Of a DNA stretch of 64,000 nucleotides, positions 30,583 through 38,340 are shown one piece after another. The DNA is from Candidatus Eremiobacteraceae bacterium (GTDB lineage Bacteria; Vulcanimicrobiota; Vulcanimicrobiia; Eremiobacterales; Eremiobacteraceae), in contig DATCBN010000044.1 of NCBI GenBank assembly GCA_036511855.1, forward strand, positions 58,455-122,454. The letters run 5' to 3'. The notes under the pieces are model-generated. The model made no database searches. It was given only the letters and a program-made list of their open reading frames with translations, and was not told the origin of the DNA. The first letter of the stretch is position 1. Each line of letters starts with the position of its first letter. Position numbers and translations under genes: made by a program.

Positions 30583-32145
30583 TCACCACGCAAACGCGCC
30601 GATCGCCGGCCAGCGGTCATCGGGCGTGCCGCGCCAATCGAAAAACATTTCGCCGATGGCGCCCGCGCGTTTGGCGGCGGCAAGCGACCATCCGATTTCG
30701 TCGGGTGACGGCACGCCGGTCCCGCCGAGATCGTCGCTTTGTCCGGCGACGTTGACCGGCACGTCGCGGCCCGCGAGCTGTTTGGTGAGCATGACCGCGC
30801 CCACGACCGCGCTCTTCACGCCACCCTTCGCATAAACGTGATGCGAAGTCTCATAGAAATAGTGCCAATACTCCATCGGTTGCAGAACGCTCGCGTACGG
30901 CGCAATCCTCGCGTAGGGATATTCCGCGTTTGTCCAATGCGTCAGACGCGGCGAAACGACCGTGGCGATCACGAGATAGTGCCGCCCGGCGGCCTGCCGC
31001 ACCTGATGGATGAAGTCCACCATGCCTTGCTTCGCCGCGGTGCCGTCGCCCATATAGTCGTCGCCGTTTTCGATGTCAAGCGCAGATCCGCTGAAACCGT
31101 GGCCGGCAGGCGTGCGGTAGCGCGCGATGGCGATCGCTTCCGCGATTTCCGGCGTCGCCGCTCGTCGCGGCACTTCCCACGCGAGCAGACGAATGTGCGC
31201 GGAAGCGGATGCGTCGATGAACTGGTCGAGCCACGCGCGCGCGCCGGGGTTGCTCGCTTCAAAGAACGAGCCGTACGCAAGACGCAGCTCGATGTTGCGA
31301 ATGCCTGCCGTCGCCGCCTTCTTTATCACGGCGTCGATATCGTACGTGGGATAGCCGTGCTCGGGATCAGCCGCATCCGGCGTGAAGAACAAGAACATGC
31401 CCTTGCCCGAAATCGAAGCGAGCGATGTCAACGGCATTTCACGCGTCGTCTCGACGGCGTTCGATAGAACGTGCAACGGACCGCTTGTCGACGACAACGC
31501 GATGACGGCGTATCGATAACGGTGGCCCGGCCACACGTCGCCGTCGTGATAGGCATGCGCATTCGCGGAAAGCGAGGCCACCAGCCGCCCCACCGCGGCG
31601 TGGCTTTCGCGCCGGTATACCTTGAACGCGGTGACCGCGACGGAATCGTTCAGCGGCGTCCAACCCACGTTCACGAGATGCGGACCGATGGTTTGCGCGA
31701 CGCACGCGAACGAGGCTGCATCGTCCGCCGGCGCGGCGAGCTGCAGTGTCGCGGTCCGATTTTGCGGATTCTGCGGTTTGGCCGTCACCGTGACCGGTTT
31801 GCTCGTCTCAAGCGTCACCAAAGTCGCCGGATCCATGTACGTCCATCGAACTTGATCTAGCTTTTCGCCCGCTGAAGCCGACCATGCGACTTGAGCGTGG
31901 ACGAGCGGCAGATCGGCGCCGTTTGCGTCAGCGTAGCGCCCTTGTACGAGCGCCGTCCACGATCCGTCGGGAGTGAGCCGCCACGCGGAGCTCATGATGC
32001 GAAACGAATTCGGCGCGGGCGGCGGCCCGGGCGTTGGGGTCCAATCGGCCTGCGACCGCCTCGGCCGAAGATCACTTATCGCAACGCCAGCGATCAACAC
32101 GCACGCGAAGGCAAACAGAATCGTGCGGACTATGCGAGCGTTCAC
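30583..32145 (-). CDS. Exported protein with fibronectin-like and TIM-barrel-like regions
   Basis: A 520-residue product with an N-terminal signal anchor (about 8-25, 'ILFAFACVLIAGVAIS'). A beta-rich region around residues 150-240 ends 'AYHDGDVWPGHRYRYAVIALS', as in FN3 domains. From about 250 onward 'GKGMFLFFTP', 'KKAATAGIRNIELRLAYG', 'HIRLLAWEVPR', 'GSALDIENGDDY' and 'VLQPMEYWHYF' resemble successive strands of a glycoside-hydrolase-type TIM barrel; catalytic Asp/Glu could be in 'DIENGDD'. No specific family recognised. It is upstream of and on the same strand as the CRP-type gene. Confidence 0.65.
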   Translation of the reverse strand: MNARIVRTILFAFACVLIAGVAISDLRPRRSQADWTPTPGPPPAPNSFRIMSSAWRLTPDGSWTALVQGRYADANGADLPLVHAQVAWSASAGEKLDQVRWTYMDPATLVTLETSKPVTVTAKPQNPQNRTATLQLAAPADDAASFACVAQTIGPHLVNVGWTPLNDSVAVTAFKVYRRESHAAVGRLVASLSANAHAYHDGDVWPGHRYRYAVIALSSTSGPLHVLSNAVETTREMPLTSLASISGKGMFLFFTPDAADPEHGYPTYDIDAVIKKAATAGIRNIELRLAYGSFFEASNPGARAWLDQFIDASASAHIRLLAWEVPRRAATPEIAEAIAIARYRTPAGHGFSGSALDIENGDDYMGDGTAAKQGMVDFIHQVRQAAGRHYLVIATVVSPRLTHWTNAEYPYARIAPYASVLQPMEYWHYFYETSHHVYAKGGVKSAVVGAVMLTKQLAGRDVPVNVAGQSDDLGGTGVPSPDEIGWSLAAAKRAGAIGEMFFDWRGTPDDRWPAIGAFAW

Positions 32146-32256
32146 GATGACCTGAAAAGTTCTCGAATTCTTCGGCAGCTGCTTGCGATGAAAGCCGCAC
32201 GACCGTCAAACCGGAAGGGGGCGCTCACCGTCTTACTGGTCGAAGGAAAGCTCGTC

Positions 32257-32964
32257 GTGCTGTATGCTCGTTTCGCGCAAGCCATGTCTACGGTGGCCGC
32301 GGCCCTCATGGTCGGGGCCGCCGCTTTTGCAAGCGTTGCGCCCTCGCCTTCTCCTTCACCCGGCGCGTCGCCTAGCGCCGTGTCGGTCGAGAGCATCATC
32401 GACCTGATCACGCATCGCAATCCCGGCCTGAGCTCGTACCAGGCGCACGCACGGCTGGACTTGCGCCAGTTGAATTTTCCTTGGCTTCATCCCGTGCTCG
32501 ACGGCACTGAATATTATGCGGATACCGGTTTCACGTCGCTCGATTTCCCGCACACGCCGTCATACCTGAAGGGCATCACAAAAGTCGAGGGCACCGTTTT
32601 TTCTGCGCACAAATGGCAGCGCTGCTACAATATCTCGGTCACGGCATTGCCAGAAGCATACGTGCTGCACATGGAACCGAAGATACGAGGCGAGGTCTCG
32701 AGCGTCGATGTGACGGTCGGACGCAGCGACGGCCAACTGCAGCGCTTCGACTGGTACTACCACGACGCCGGCGACCACATCTCCCTCGAGCAGTACTATG
32801 GCATCGTCTACGGTTACAGCATCGTGGAGTCGCAGAGTTCGGAGATCGCGCGCAAGCACATCCGCGCGAAAGGCCAAGCGACGTTCGACACGTTCCAATT
32901 CAACGTCGCCGTGCCTTCCCCGACACCCACGCCGTCGAACCCGCTGCATCAATGCGATAACTAA
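32257..32964 (+). CDS. Exported protein, LolA/outer-membrane-carrier-like shape
   Basis: A 235-residue product from GTG 32257, chosen for AAGGAAAG at 6 nt and because a good signal peptide starts there (AAALMVGAAAFA). A Pro/Ser linker follows (SPSPSPGASPS). The mature part has alternating strands ('YQAHARLDLRQLNF', 'YVLHMEPKIRGEVSSVDVTV', 'FDWYYHDAGDHISLEQYYG') like lipoprotein-carrier-type half barrels; this assignment is weak. A Pro-rich C-terminus ends before a REPIN-like repeat. Several in-frame upstream starts exist to 31891 but overlap the opposite gene. Confidence 0.6.
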   Translation: MLYARFAQAMSTVAAALMVGAAAFASVAPSPSPSPGASPSAVSVESIIDLITHRNPGLSSYQAHARLDLRQLNFPWLHPVLDGTEYYADTGFTSLDFPHTPSYLKGITKVEGTVFSAHKWQRCYNISVTALPEAYVLHMEPKIRGEVSSVDVTVGRSDGQLQRFDWYYHDAGDHISLEQYYGIVYGYSIVESQSSEIARKHIRAKGQATFDTFQFNVAVPSPTPTPSNPLHQCDN

Positions 32965-32986
32965 CGCTTTACGTAGTGTAGCAACC

Positions 32987-33051
32987 GTACTAGGGCAAGC
33001 ATCGCTTGCCCATTCCAAAAAAACGGGGCAAGCGATGCTTGCCCTCCTACA
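32987..33051. repeat. REPIN-like repeat, two inverted hairpins of one type
   Basis: GTACTAGGGCAAGC-type hairpin, 13-bp A-rich spacer, inverted GGGCAAGC-type hairpin and TCCTACA. The two ends carry the two alternative flanks (GTACTAG and GTAGGAG), so flanks are exchangeable between copies. Fills a 97-bp convergent gap. Confidence 0.9.
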
Positions 33052-33061
33052 GAGAATACGT

Positions 33062-34723
33062 TCAAATCGACCACTCCCACGGGTTCCACCATTGCGAGCC
33101 GACGTGACCCGGCTTGTAGTTCTGCAAGTCCGAATTGGCCACGGTCACGTATTGCTCGAACCATAAGAAGATGACCGGCACTTGGTCGGTGAGGACCTCC
33201 TGCACGGTCGCATAGGCCGCCTTGCGCTTCGACTCGTCGTTCACGGACAACGCGGTTTTTTCCGCGGCATCGAGTTGAGCGCTGCAGAAATGGTAGACGT
33301 TCCACCCATTCGGCGGAGCGTTGTCGCACTCGAAGAGCACCGCGTCATCGGGATCCGAACCGTTGCCCCAGCTTTCGAAGATCGCATCGAAGCTGCCAGA
33401 CTGCTCGATCCCATGTTCGCCCATCGGCGCGTACAGCAAGTCGGAGGGGTAGTCTTTGATCTCGACTTCGACGCCGACTTCCTTCCATTCTCGTTGAATG
33501 ACCTCTTGTGCGGCGTCAACGGTGGCCGCGCCGTTGTAACCTGTGAACAGCAGCGACAACGGCTTCCCGTTCTTGTGCCGGATGCCGTCCGGACCGAGCG
33601 GCCAGCCGGCTTCGTCCAAGAGCGCGGCGGCGCGCCGGGGATCGTAGGCGTAGCGGGTCACGTGGTCGTCGTGCGCCCAAAGAAATGGGGGCTGATCGCT
33701 GTCGGCCGGGATGTCGACGCCGTGCGTGACCTTTTTGATCAGCTCAGCCTTGTCCGTCGCATAGGCGAGCGCGCGTCGCACTCGCACGTCGTCGAGTGGC
33801 GGGTTGCCCCCGTTGAAGCCGATGTCTGCGAACCGGGTGTACGGCGTTTCATAGAGGGTCGTGCCGGCGATCGCGCCGAGCATGGGGACTTGCGCTTCCG
33901 ACGCGCGGTAGTACATGTCGATCTCGTGGGTCTTGATCTGCGTCAAGAGCGTGTTGTCGTTTGGAACGATGCGATACTCGATCTCTTTCAGCTTGGGTGC
34001 GCCACGGAAGTACTGCGGATTGGCGACGAACTTGATCTCGACGTCTTTCTCGTACGACGCCACGCGAAATGGGCCGGTGCCGATCGGATGATTGTTGAAA
34101 TCCGCATGGTTGATGTCGGCCATCTGTCCGAGCAGATGCTTCGGCAAGATGCAGTACGACGTGCTCGAAAGCGTGAAAAACGTGCGAATGAATGGCGCGT
34201 ACGATTTGGTCAGGTGAACGACGACCGTAGATTTGTCTGGTTCGTCGATGCGCGAGACGAGCTCGTAGCCGGCCCTGCTTGGCACGAAATTCTTCTTGTT
34301 CATCACGGCTCGCCACGTGAAGGCAACGTCGTCGGCGGTGAACGGCGCACCGTCCTGCCATTTCACGCCGTGCCGCAAGTGATACGTTATCGTCAGCCCG
34401 TCTCGGCTGATCCCTCCGTTGCTCAATGACGGCACGGTCTCGACGAGGTCAGGCACCAGTTGGCTGTGGTCGTCGAGCGTGATGAGAAAGCTCGCCCATA
34501 ACATGGCCAGATCCGTGTCGATGCCCTGCGTACCGACGACGGGATTCAAATTGTCCGGCACGAGGCGGGCGCCGATGCGAAGCACGCCGGGAATCGTCCA
34601 CGGATTGGGGTTCGCGCCGCCGGGAGACGAGCTCTCCATGCTGGGCCCGACCCGCGTGCAACCGGCCGAAAATGTTGCGGCGCAAAGAATCGCCGAAAAT
34701 ATCACAGCGAACCGTTTTTTCAA
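33062..34723 (-). CDS. Family 5 solute-binding lipoprotein (peptide/nickel ABC type)
   Basis: A 553-residue extracellular solute-binding protein of family 5. TTG 34723 was chosen: KKRFAVIF signal start, GGAG about 8 nt before, lipobox SAGC (Cys about 22). Family signs: 'LVPDLVETVPSLSNGG', 'YHLRHGVKWQDGAPFTADDVAFTWRAVMN' (pieces), 'GTGPFRVASYEKD', 'VRRALAYATDKAELIKKV', and 'PMGEHGIEQSGSFDAIFESWGNGSDPD'. No permease or ATPase gene lies nearby, so the partner transporter is elsewhere. Divergent from the TonB receptor with a 195-bp gap. Confidence 0.88.
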   Translation of the reverse strand: MKKRFAVIFSAILCAATFSAGCTRVGPSMESSSPGGANPNPWTIPGVLRIGARLVPDNLNPVVGTQGIDTDLAMLWASFLITLDDHSQLVPDLVETVPSLSNGGISRDGLTITYHLRHGVKWQDGAPFTADDVAFTWRAVMNKKNFVPSRAGYELVSRIDEPDKSTVVVHLTKSYAPFIRTFFTLSSTSYCILPKHLLGQMADINHADFNNHPIGTGPFRVASYEKDVEIKFVANPQYFRGAPKLKEIEYRIVPNDNTLLTQIKTHEIDMYYRASEAQVPMLGAIAGTTLYETPYTRFADIGFNGGNPPLDDVRVRRALAYATDKAELIKKVTHGVDIPADSDQPPFLWAHDDHVTRYAYDPRRAAALLDEAGWPLGPDGIRHKNGKPLSLLFTGYNGAATVDAAQEVIQREWKEVGVEVEIKDYPSDLLYAPMGEHGIEQSGSFDAIFESWGNGSDPDDAVLFECDNAPPNGWNVYHFCSAQLDAAEKTALSVNDESKRKAAYATVQEVLTDQVPVIFLWFEQYVTVANSDLQNYKPGHVGSQWWNPWEWSI

Positions 34724-34918
34724 CGCCGTTCTCCACCGGTGGTGCGCCTGCCGCGCGCCGAACAACCCCGCATCTGTTCGGAATGCCGCCGGAAGCTTCC
34801 CGTACGATTCAACGTCGGCTGGAATGACGGCTCTAATAGACGAGGGTACGATTGGAACGATGGCCGAAGTCGCGAGCACGTGATCTCCAAATTACGGGCT
34901 CATGGGAGGCTTTGCCGC

Positions 34919-37900
34919 ATGTCTGTGTCTGCAATCAGCCGCATCATCGCTGCGCTGTTCGTCGTGCTTTCGTGCTGCTTCACGGCAGCCATCGCGGGAA
35001 CGACCGGCGGCATTTCCGGAAGGGTGTCGGACGCGCACGCAGCGCCGGTTGCCGGCGTCAAAGTGACCGTTTCGTCGCCGTCGCAAATCGCGTCGGCGGT
35101 CAGCGATAGCAAAGGCTTTTTCTCCGTCCTCAATCTCACGCCCGACACGTATACGATCACGGCGAGCAAGGACGGCTTCGACACGACGCAGCTCTCCGGC
35201 ATCACCGTGCAGGCCGATCAGACCGCAACCGCCGGCATCGCCATGCGGCCCACGGTGAAAGTGCTCACCACGGTCACCACGACGGCGGTCGCGAGCGTTG
35301 TGAATCGATCGGTCACCGGCGATCTGTATGCGGTGAACGCGCAGGCGATCAACGGCTATCAGGGCGCGGCCGGCGGTGCGGAGACGCTGTACAGTCAAAA
35401 CGGAGTCGTGGGATCGCTGCCGGGCGTGGTCCGCGCGGTCGGCACCGGCGGCGGCTACTCGGGCAACGGCAGCCTGAGCGTACGCGGCGGCTCCAACGAT
35501 CAGATCGGCTTCGAACTCGAAGGCATCCCGCTGAATCGCGGGTTTGATTCTGCGAACGCAACATCGTTCATAACCAATGGGCTCGGCAGTCTCGAAGTCT
35601 ACACCGGCGGCGCGCCGGCCGACTCCGGCAGGTCCATGGCGGGCTTCATCAACGAGGTGATGCATCGCGGCACGTATCCCGGCGGCGGCGACCTCACGAT
35701 CGTCAACGGATTCCCCACGTACAACCACACGTTCACCGCCGACATGTACGGCGGCACGCCCGACCGGCGGTTCACGTACTACGTCTCGACGCTCGGCTCG
35801 AATGCGGACTACAGCCAATCGAATCGGGCAAATCTCGACAACGAAACGTTGAATATCAAGGCGAACGATCCGGGCTGCCTTGCGTTCAACACGGAAGTCG
35901 TGGCCAATACCGATACGACGATTGAGGACCCGATCACGCTCGACTGCTCCAAGGCGCACGCGCTGAACATCCCGATCTCGCAGCACATGTTTCAATCGCT
36001 CGCCAATCCGTCGGCTGCCGAGCGCGACACCGTGATCAACCTCCACGAGTCCATCGCGCACGATGGGCTCAACGACGACCTGCAGGCGATGTGGGTCGGC
36101 GGCAGCACCGGCAATCCGTTCCCCTATTCCGGCACGCAGATCGATCCCGTGCTCTACGCCGAAGGCACCGGCGGCAGCACCGACTCGAGAGGCAACTTCC
36201 TGTGGCCCACAGGCACGCCCTACACTGGCGCGTTGAATCACACGTACAATCCGAATGCGTTCAGCGCGCTCACCTGGCCGTCGTCGGGCAATTCGCAAGG
36301 GCCGATCCCGAAGGACTACCTCGATAGCGAAGCCACCGACTACGGCATAAACAAGCTCAGCTATACGCGCGCGTTCACGTCGTCTTCGTTCCTGCGCCTG
36401 TACGCTTACGCGCTGTACTCGGCGTGGAATTTCGACGAAGCCACCAATGGCTTTGTCGGCGATTCATACTACCAATTGCACGATCACGCCACAGGCTACA
36501 CGCTGAACTACCAAAACCAAGTGAATCAGCAGCACCTGTTGCGGTTGGACCTCGACTACAGCAAGGACCTCACCCTGCGCTACAACTACGCGCCCAACTT
36601 CGCACAGGACGGATTCTGGGTGCAATGCGGCACCACGCTCACCGATCCGAATGGCGACACCTTAGGGAATACTCCGCTCGGCGCTTGCGATCCGGTGAGT
36701 AACCCAAACGTCTTGCAAAAAGGCAGCCCGTTCGCGTACTGGAATTCGTTGCCGCTCGTGAGCACCGACGCTGCCGTCGCCGATTCGTGGCGGCCCAGCG
36801 ACAAGTGGCTGTTCGACATCGGTGCGCGCATCGACAAGTTTCATATCCCCCTCACCGCATTGCAAGTGACCGGAGCGAATGGCATCGCGGAACTTTCACA
36901 GAACAACGCCGGATTCTGCTTGCACGGATACGCCTACGCATTGGGCGAGCCGTGCAACGGATTCCTCACCGAAGAAGTCAACGACGGCGTCCTCGCCGCA
37001 AGCGCACTGCCTGGCGCGGGCAAATGGACGAACGTCTCCGGCTCGCTCGACTACAACGAGTTCAGCCCACGCTTCGGCGTGACGTTCACCGCGTCGCCGA
37101 CAAACGTTCTTCGATTCTCGGTTGGCCGGTATGTCGAGCCGCCGGCCACCGCGTACATCGAGTACATCGGCGCCCCGCATTTCGGCGCTACCGACACCGC
37201 TTCGGTGCTCAACAACTTCTATGACGGTCTCGGCTTCACGGCTGTGCACAACGTGCAGCCGCAGGACAGCACCAATTTCGACCTGTCGTTCGAACACGAA
37301 TTCGCGGGCGGCTGGTCTGCGAAAGTGACGCCGTATGCGCGGAACACGCGCGGCCAAATCCTAAGCTTGCCGGTCGTGCCCAGCAATCCGACATTCGTGA
37401 CGGGCTACAACTTCGGGTCCGCTCGCATCAAAGGCTCGGAGTTTTTGATCAGCAAACAGCGCACCACGCCGAACGGCTGGTCGGCCATCGTTTCCGCTAC
37501 CCTGACCGACTCCAAGATCCACTTCGACCGCACGCTCGGCGGCCAGAGTTTCATCGACGTCATCAACTCGTCGATCGGCGCGTATAATCAACAATACGGA
37601 ACGCACTTCGCGAAACTGGACCCGAACGGCTATTACTCGCCGTCGATCACGCAATCGCCAGGTTCCACGTCGCCGTCGTACGACGTGCGCTGGGTAGCGA
37701 ACATCAATCTCGATTACCGGTTGAACGGCTGGGATTTCGCGCCGACGTTCACGTATCAGTCGGGCAATCCGTACGGCGATCCGCTGTCGTTCCCCGACGT
37801 TCACTGTCAACCCGACGGCACTCCATCGGCACCTGGCTGCATTCCGCTTCCGGACCAATCCTTGACTCCGCTCGCCAACGGTCCGGATCCATACACCCAC

Positions 37901-38233
37901 ACGTTTGACCAGCCCGGATCCCTGAAAGGGCCGTCGTGGCTGTCCATGAACATGGCCGTTTCGCACGATCTCGGGCGCAACATCAAAGGCAGCTTCCTCG
38001 TCACGAACATCTTCACCGTCGTGCACAATCACGGGTACCCGTGGGAATTCCCGTCGAGCGCGCAAGTGCTCGCGTACGGCGACAACTCGTTCTACACATT
38101 CCCGCTCGGCATGAGCCTCGACACCGGTTTCCCCACGCATACTGGCTACTACGGCGATAACTACCACGCGTATGTGCCGGCATCGCTCAACAGCGCACCC
38201 GAGTTCGTGTTCAGCATCTCCACACGATTGTAG
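34919..38233 (+). CDS. TonB-dependent receptor with carboxypeptidase-regulatory-like domain
   Basis: A 1104-residue outer-membrane protein: signal peptide (1-27), carboxypeptidase-regulatory-like beta domain (about 28-110; 'GGISGRVSDAHAAPVAGVKVTV', 'GFFSVLNLTPDTYTITASKDGF' in pieces), plug domain with 'LSVRGGSNDQIGFELEGIPL' around 180-200, and a long barrel rich in aromatic strands ending 'EFVFSISTRL'. ATG 34919 has GGGAGG at 9 nt. Typical of oligosaccharide or peptide receptors in soil bacteria; ligand unknown. Its stop TAG is supplied by a repeat (GTAGGAG). Confidence 0.9.
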   Translation: MSVSAISRIIAALFVVLSCCFTAAIAGTTGGISGRVSDAHAAPVAGVKVTVSSPSQIASAVSDSKGFFSVLNLTPDTYTITASKDGFDTTQLSGITVQADQTATAGIAMRPTVKVLTTVTTTAVASVVNRSVTGDLYAVNAQAINGYQGAAGGAETLYSQNGVVGSLPGVVRAVGTGGGYSGNGSLSVRGGSNDQIGFELEGIPLNRGFDSANATSFITNGLGSLEVYTGGAPADSGRSMAGFINEVMHRGTYPGGGDLTIVNGFPTYNHTFTADMYGGTPDRRFTYYVSTLGSNADYSQSNRANLDNETLNIKANDPGCLAFNTEVVANTDTTIEDPITLDCSKAHALNIPISQHMFQSLANPSAAERDTVINLHESIAHDGLNDDLQAMWVGGSTGNPFPYSGTQIDPVLYAEGTGGSTDSRGNFLWPTGTPYTGALNHTYNPNAFSALTWPSSGNSQGPIPKDYLDSEATDYGINKLSYTRAFTSSSFLRLYAYALYSAWNFDEATNGFVGDSYYQLHDHATGYTLNYQNQVNQQHLLRLDLDYSKDLTLRYNYAPNFAQDGFWVQCGTTLTDPNGDTLGNTPLGACDPVSNPNVLQKGSPFAYWNSLPLVSTDAAVADSWRPSDKWLFDIGARIDKFHIPLTALQVTGANGIAELSQNNAGFCLHGYAYALGEPCNGFLTEEVNDGVLAASALPGAGKWTNVSGSLDYNEFSPRFGVTFTASPTNVLRFSVGRYVEPPATAYIEYIGAPHFGATDTASVLNNFYDGLGFTAVHNVQPQDSTNFDLSFEHEFAGGWSAKVTPYARNTRGQILSLPVVPSNPTFVTGYNFGSARIKGSEFLISKQRTTPNGWSAIVSATLTDSKIHFDRTLGGQSFIDVINSSIGAYNQQYGTHFAKLDPNGYYSPSITQSPGSTSPSYDVRWVANINLDYRLNGWDFAPTFTYQSGNPYGDPLSFPDVHCQPDGTPSAPGCIPLPDQSLTPLANGPDPYTHTFDQPGSLKGPSWLSMNMAVSHDLGRNIKGSFLVTNIFTVVHNHGYPWEFPSSAQVLAYGDNSFYTFPLGMSLDTGFPTHTGYYGDNYHAYVPASLNSAPEFVFSISTRL

Positions 38234-38340
38234 GAGGGCAAGCATCGCTTGCCCACTTTTTCTACGCGCGTACTAGGGAAACCGTACTAGGGCAAGCATC
38301 GCTTGCCCATTTTTTGAGTGAGCGATGCTCACCCTAGTAC
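38230..38340. repeat. REPIN-like repeat cluster between convergent genes
   Basis: GTAGGA + GGGCAAGC-type hairpin, a truncated GTACTAGGGA, then GTACTAG + GGGCAAGC-type hairpin, T-run, GAGTGAGC..GCTCACCC hairpin and TAGTAC. The left TAG (38231-38233) is the stop of the TonB receptor and the right one, read on minus (38336-38334), is the stop of the Asp-box protein. Confidence 0.92.

Noticed and set aside
33182..34429. 415-residue plus-strand frame and similar long frames at 34892-36298 (minus) and 41376-42692 (plus)
   Set aside because: Each lies opposite a confidently identified gene (solute-binding protein, TonB receptor, Rieske oxygenase) and its translation has no family features.
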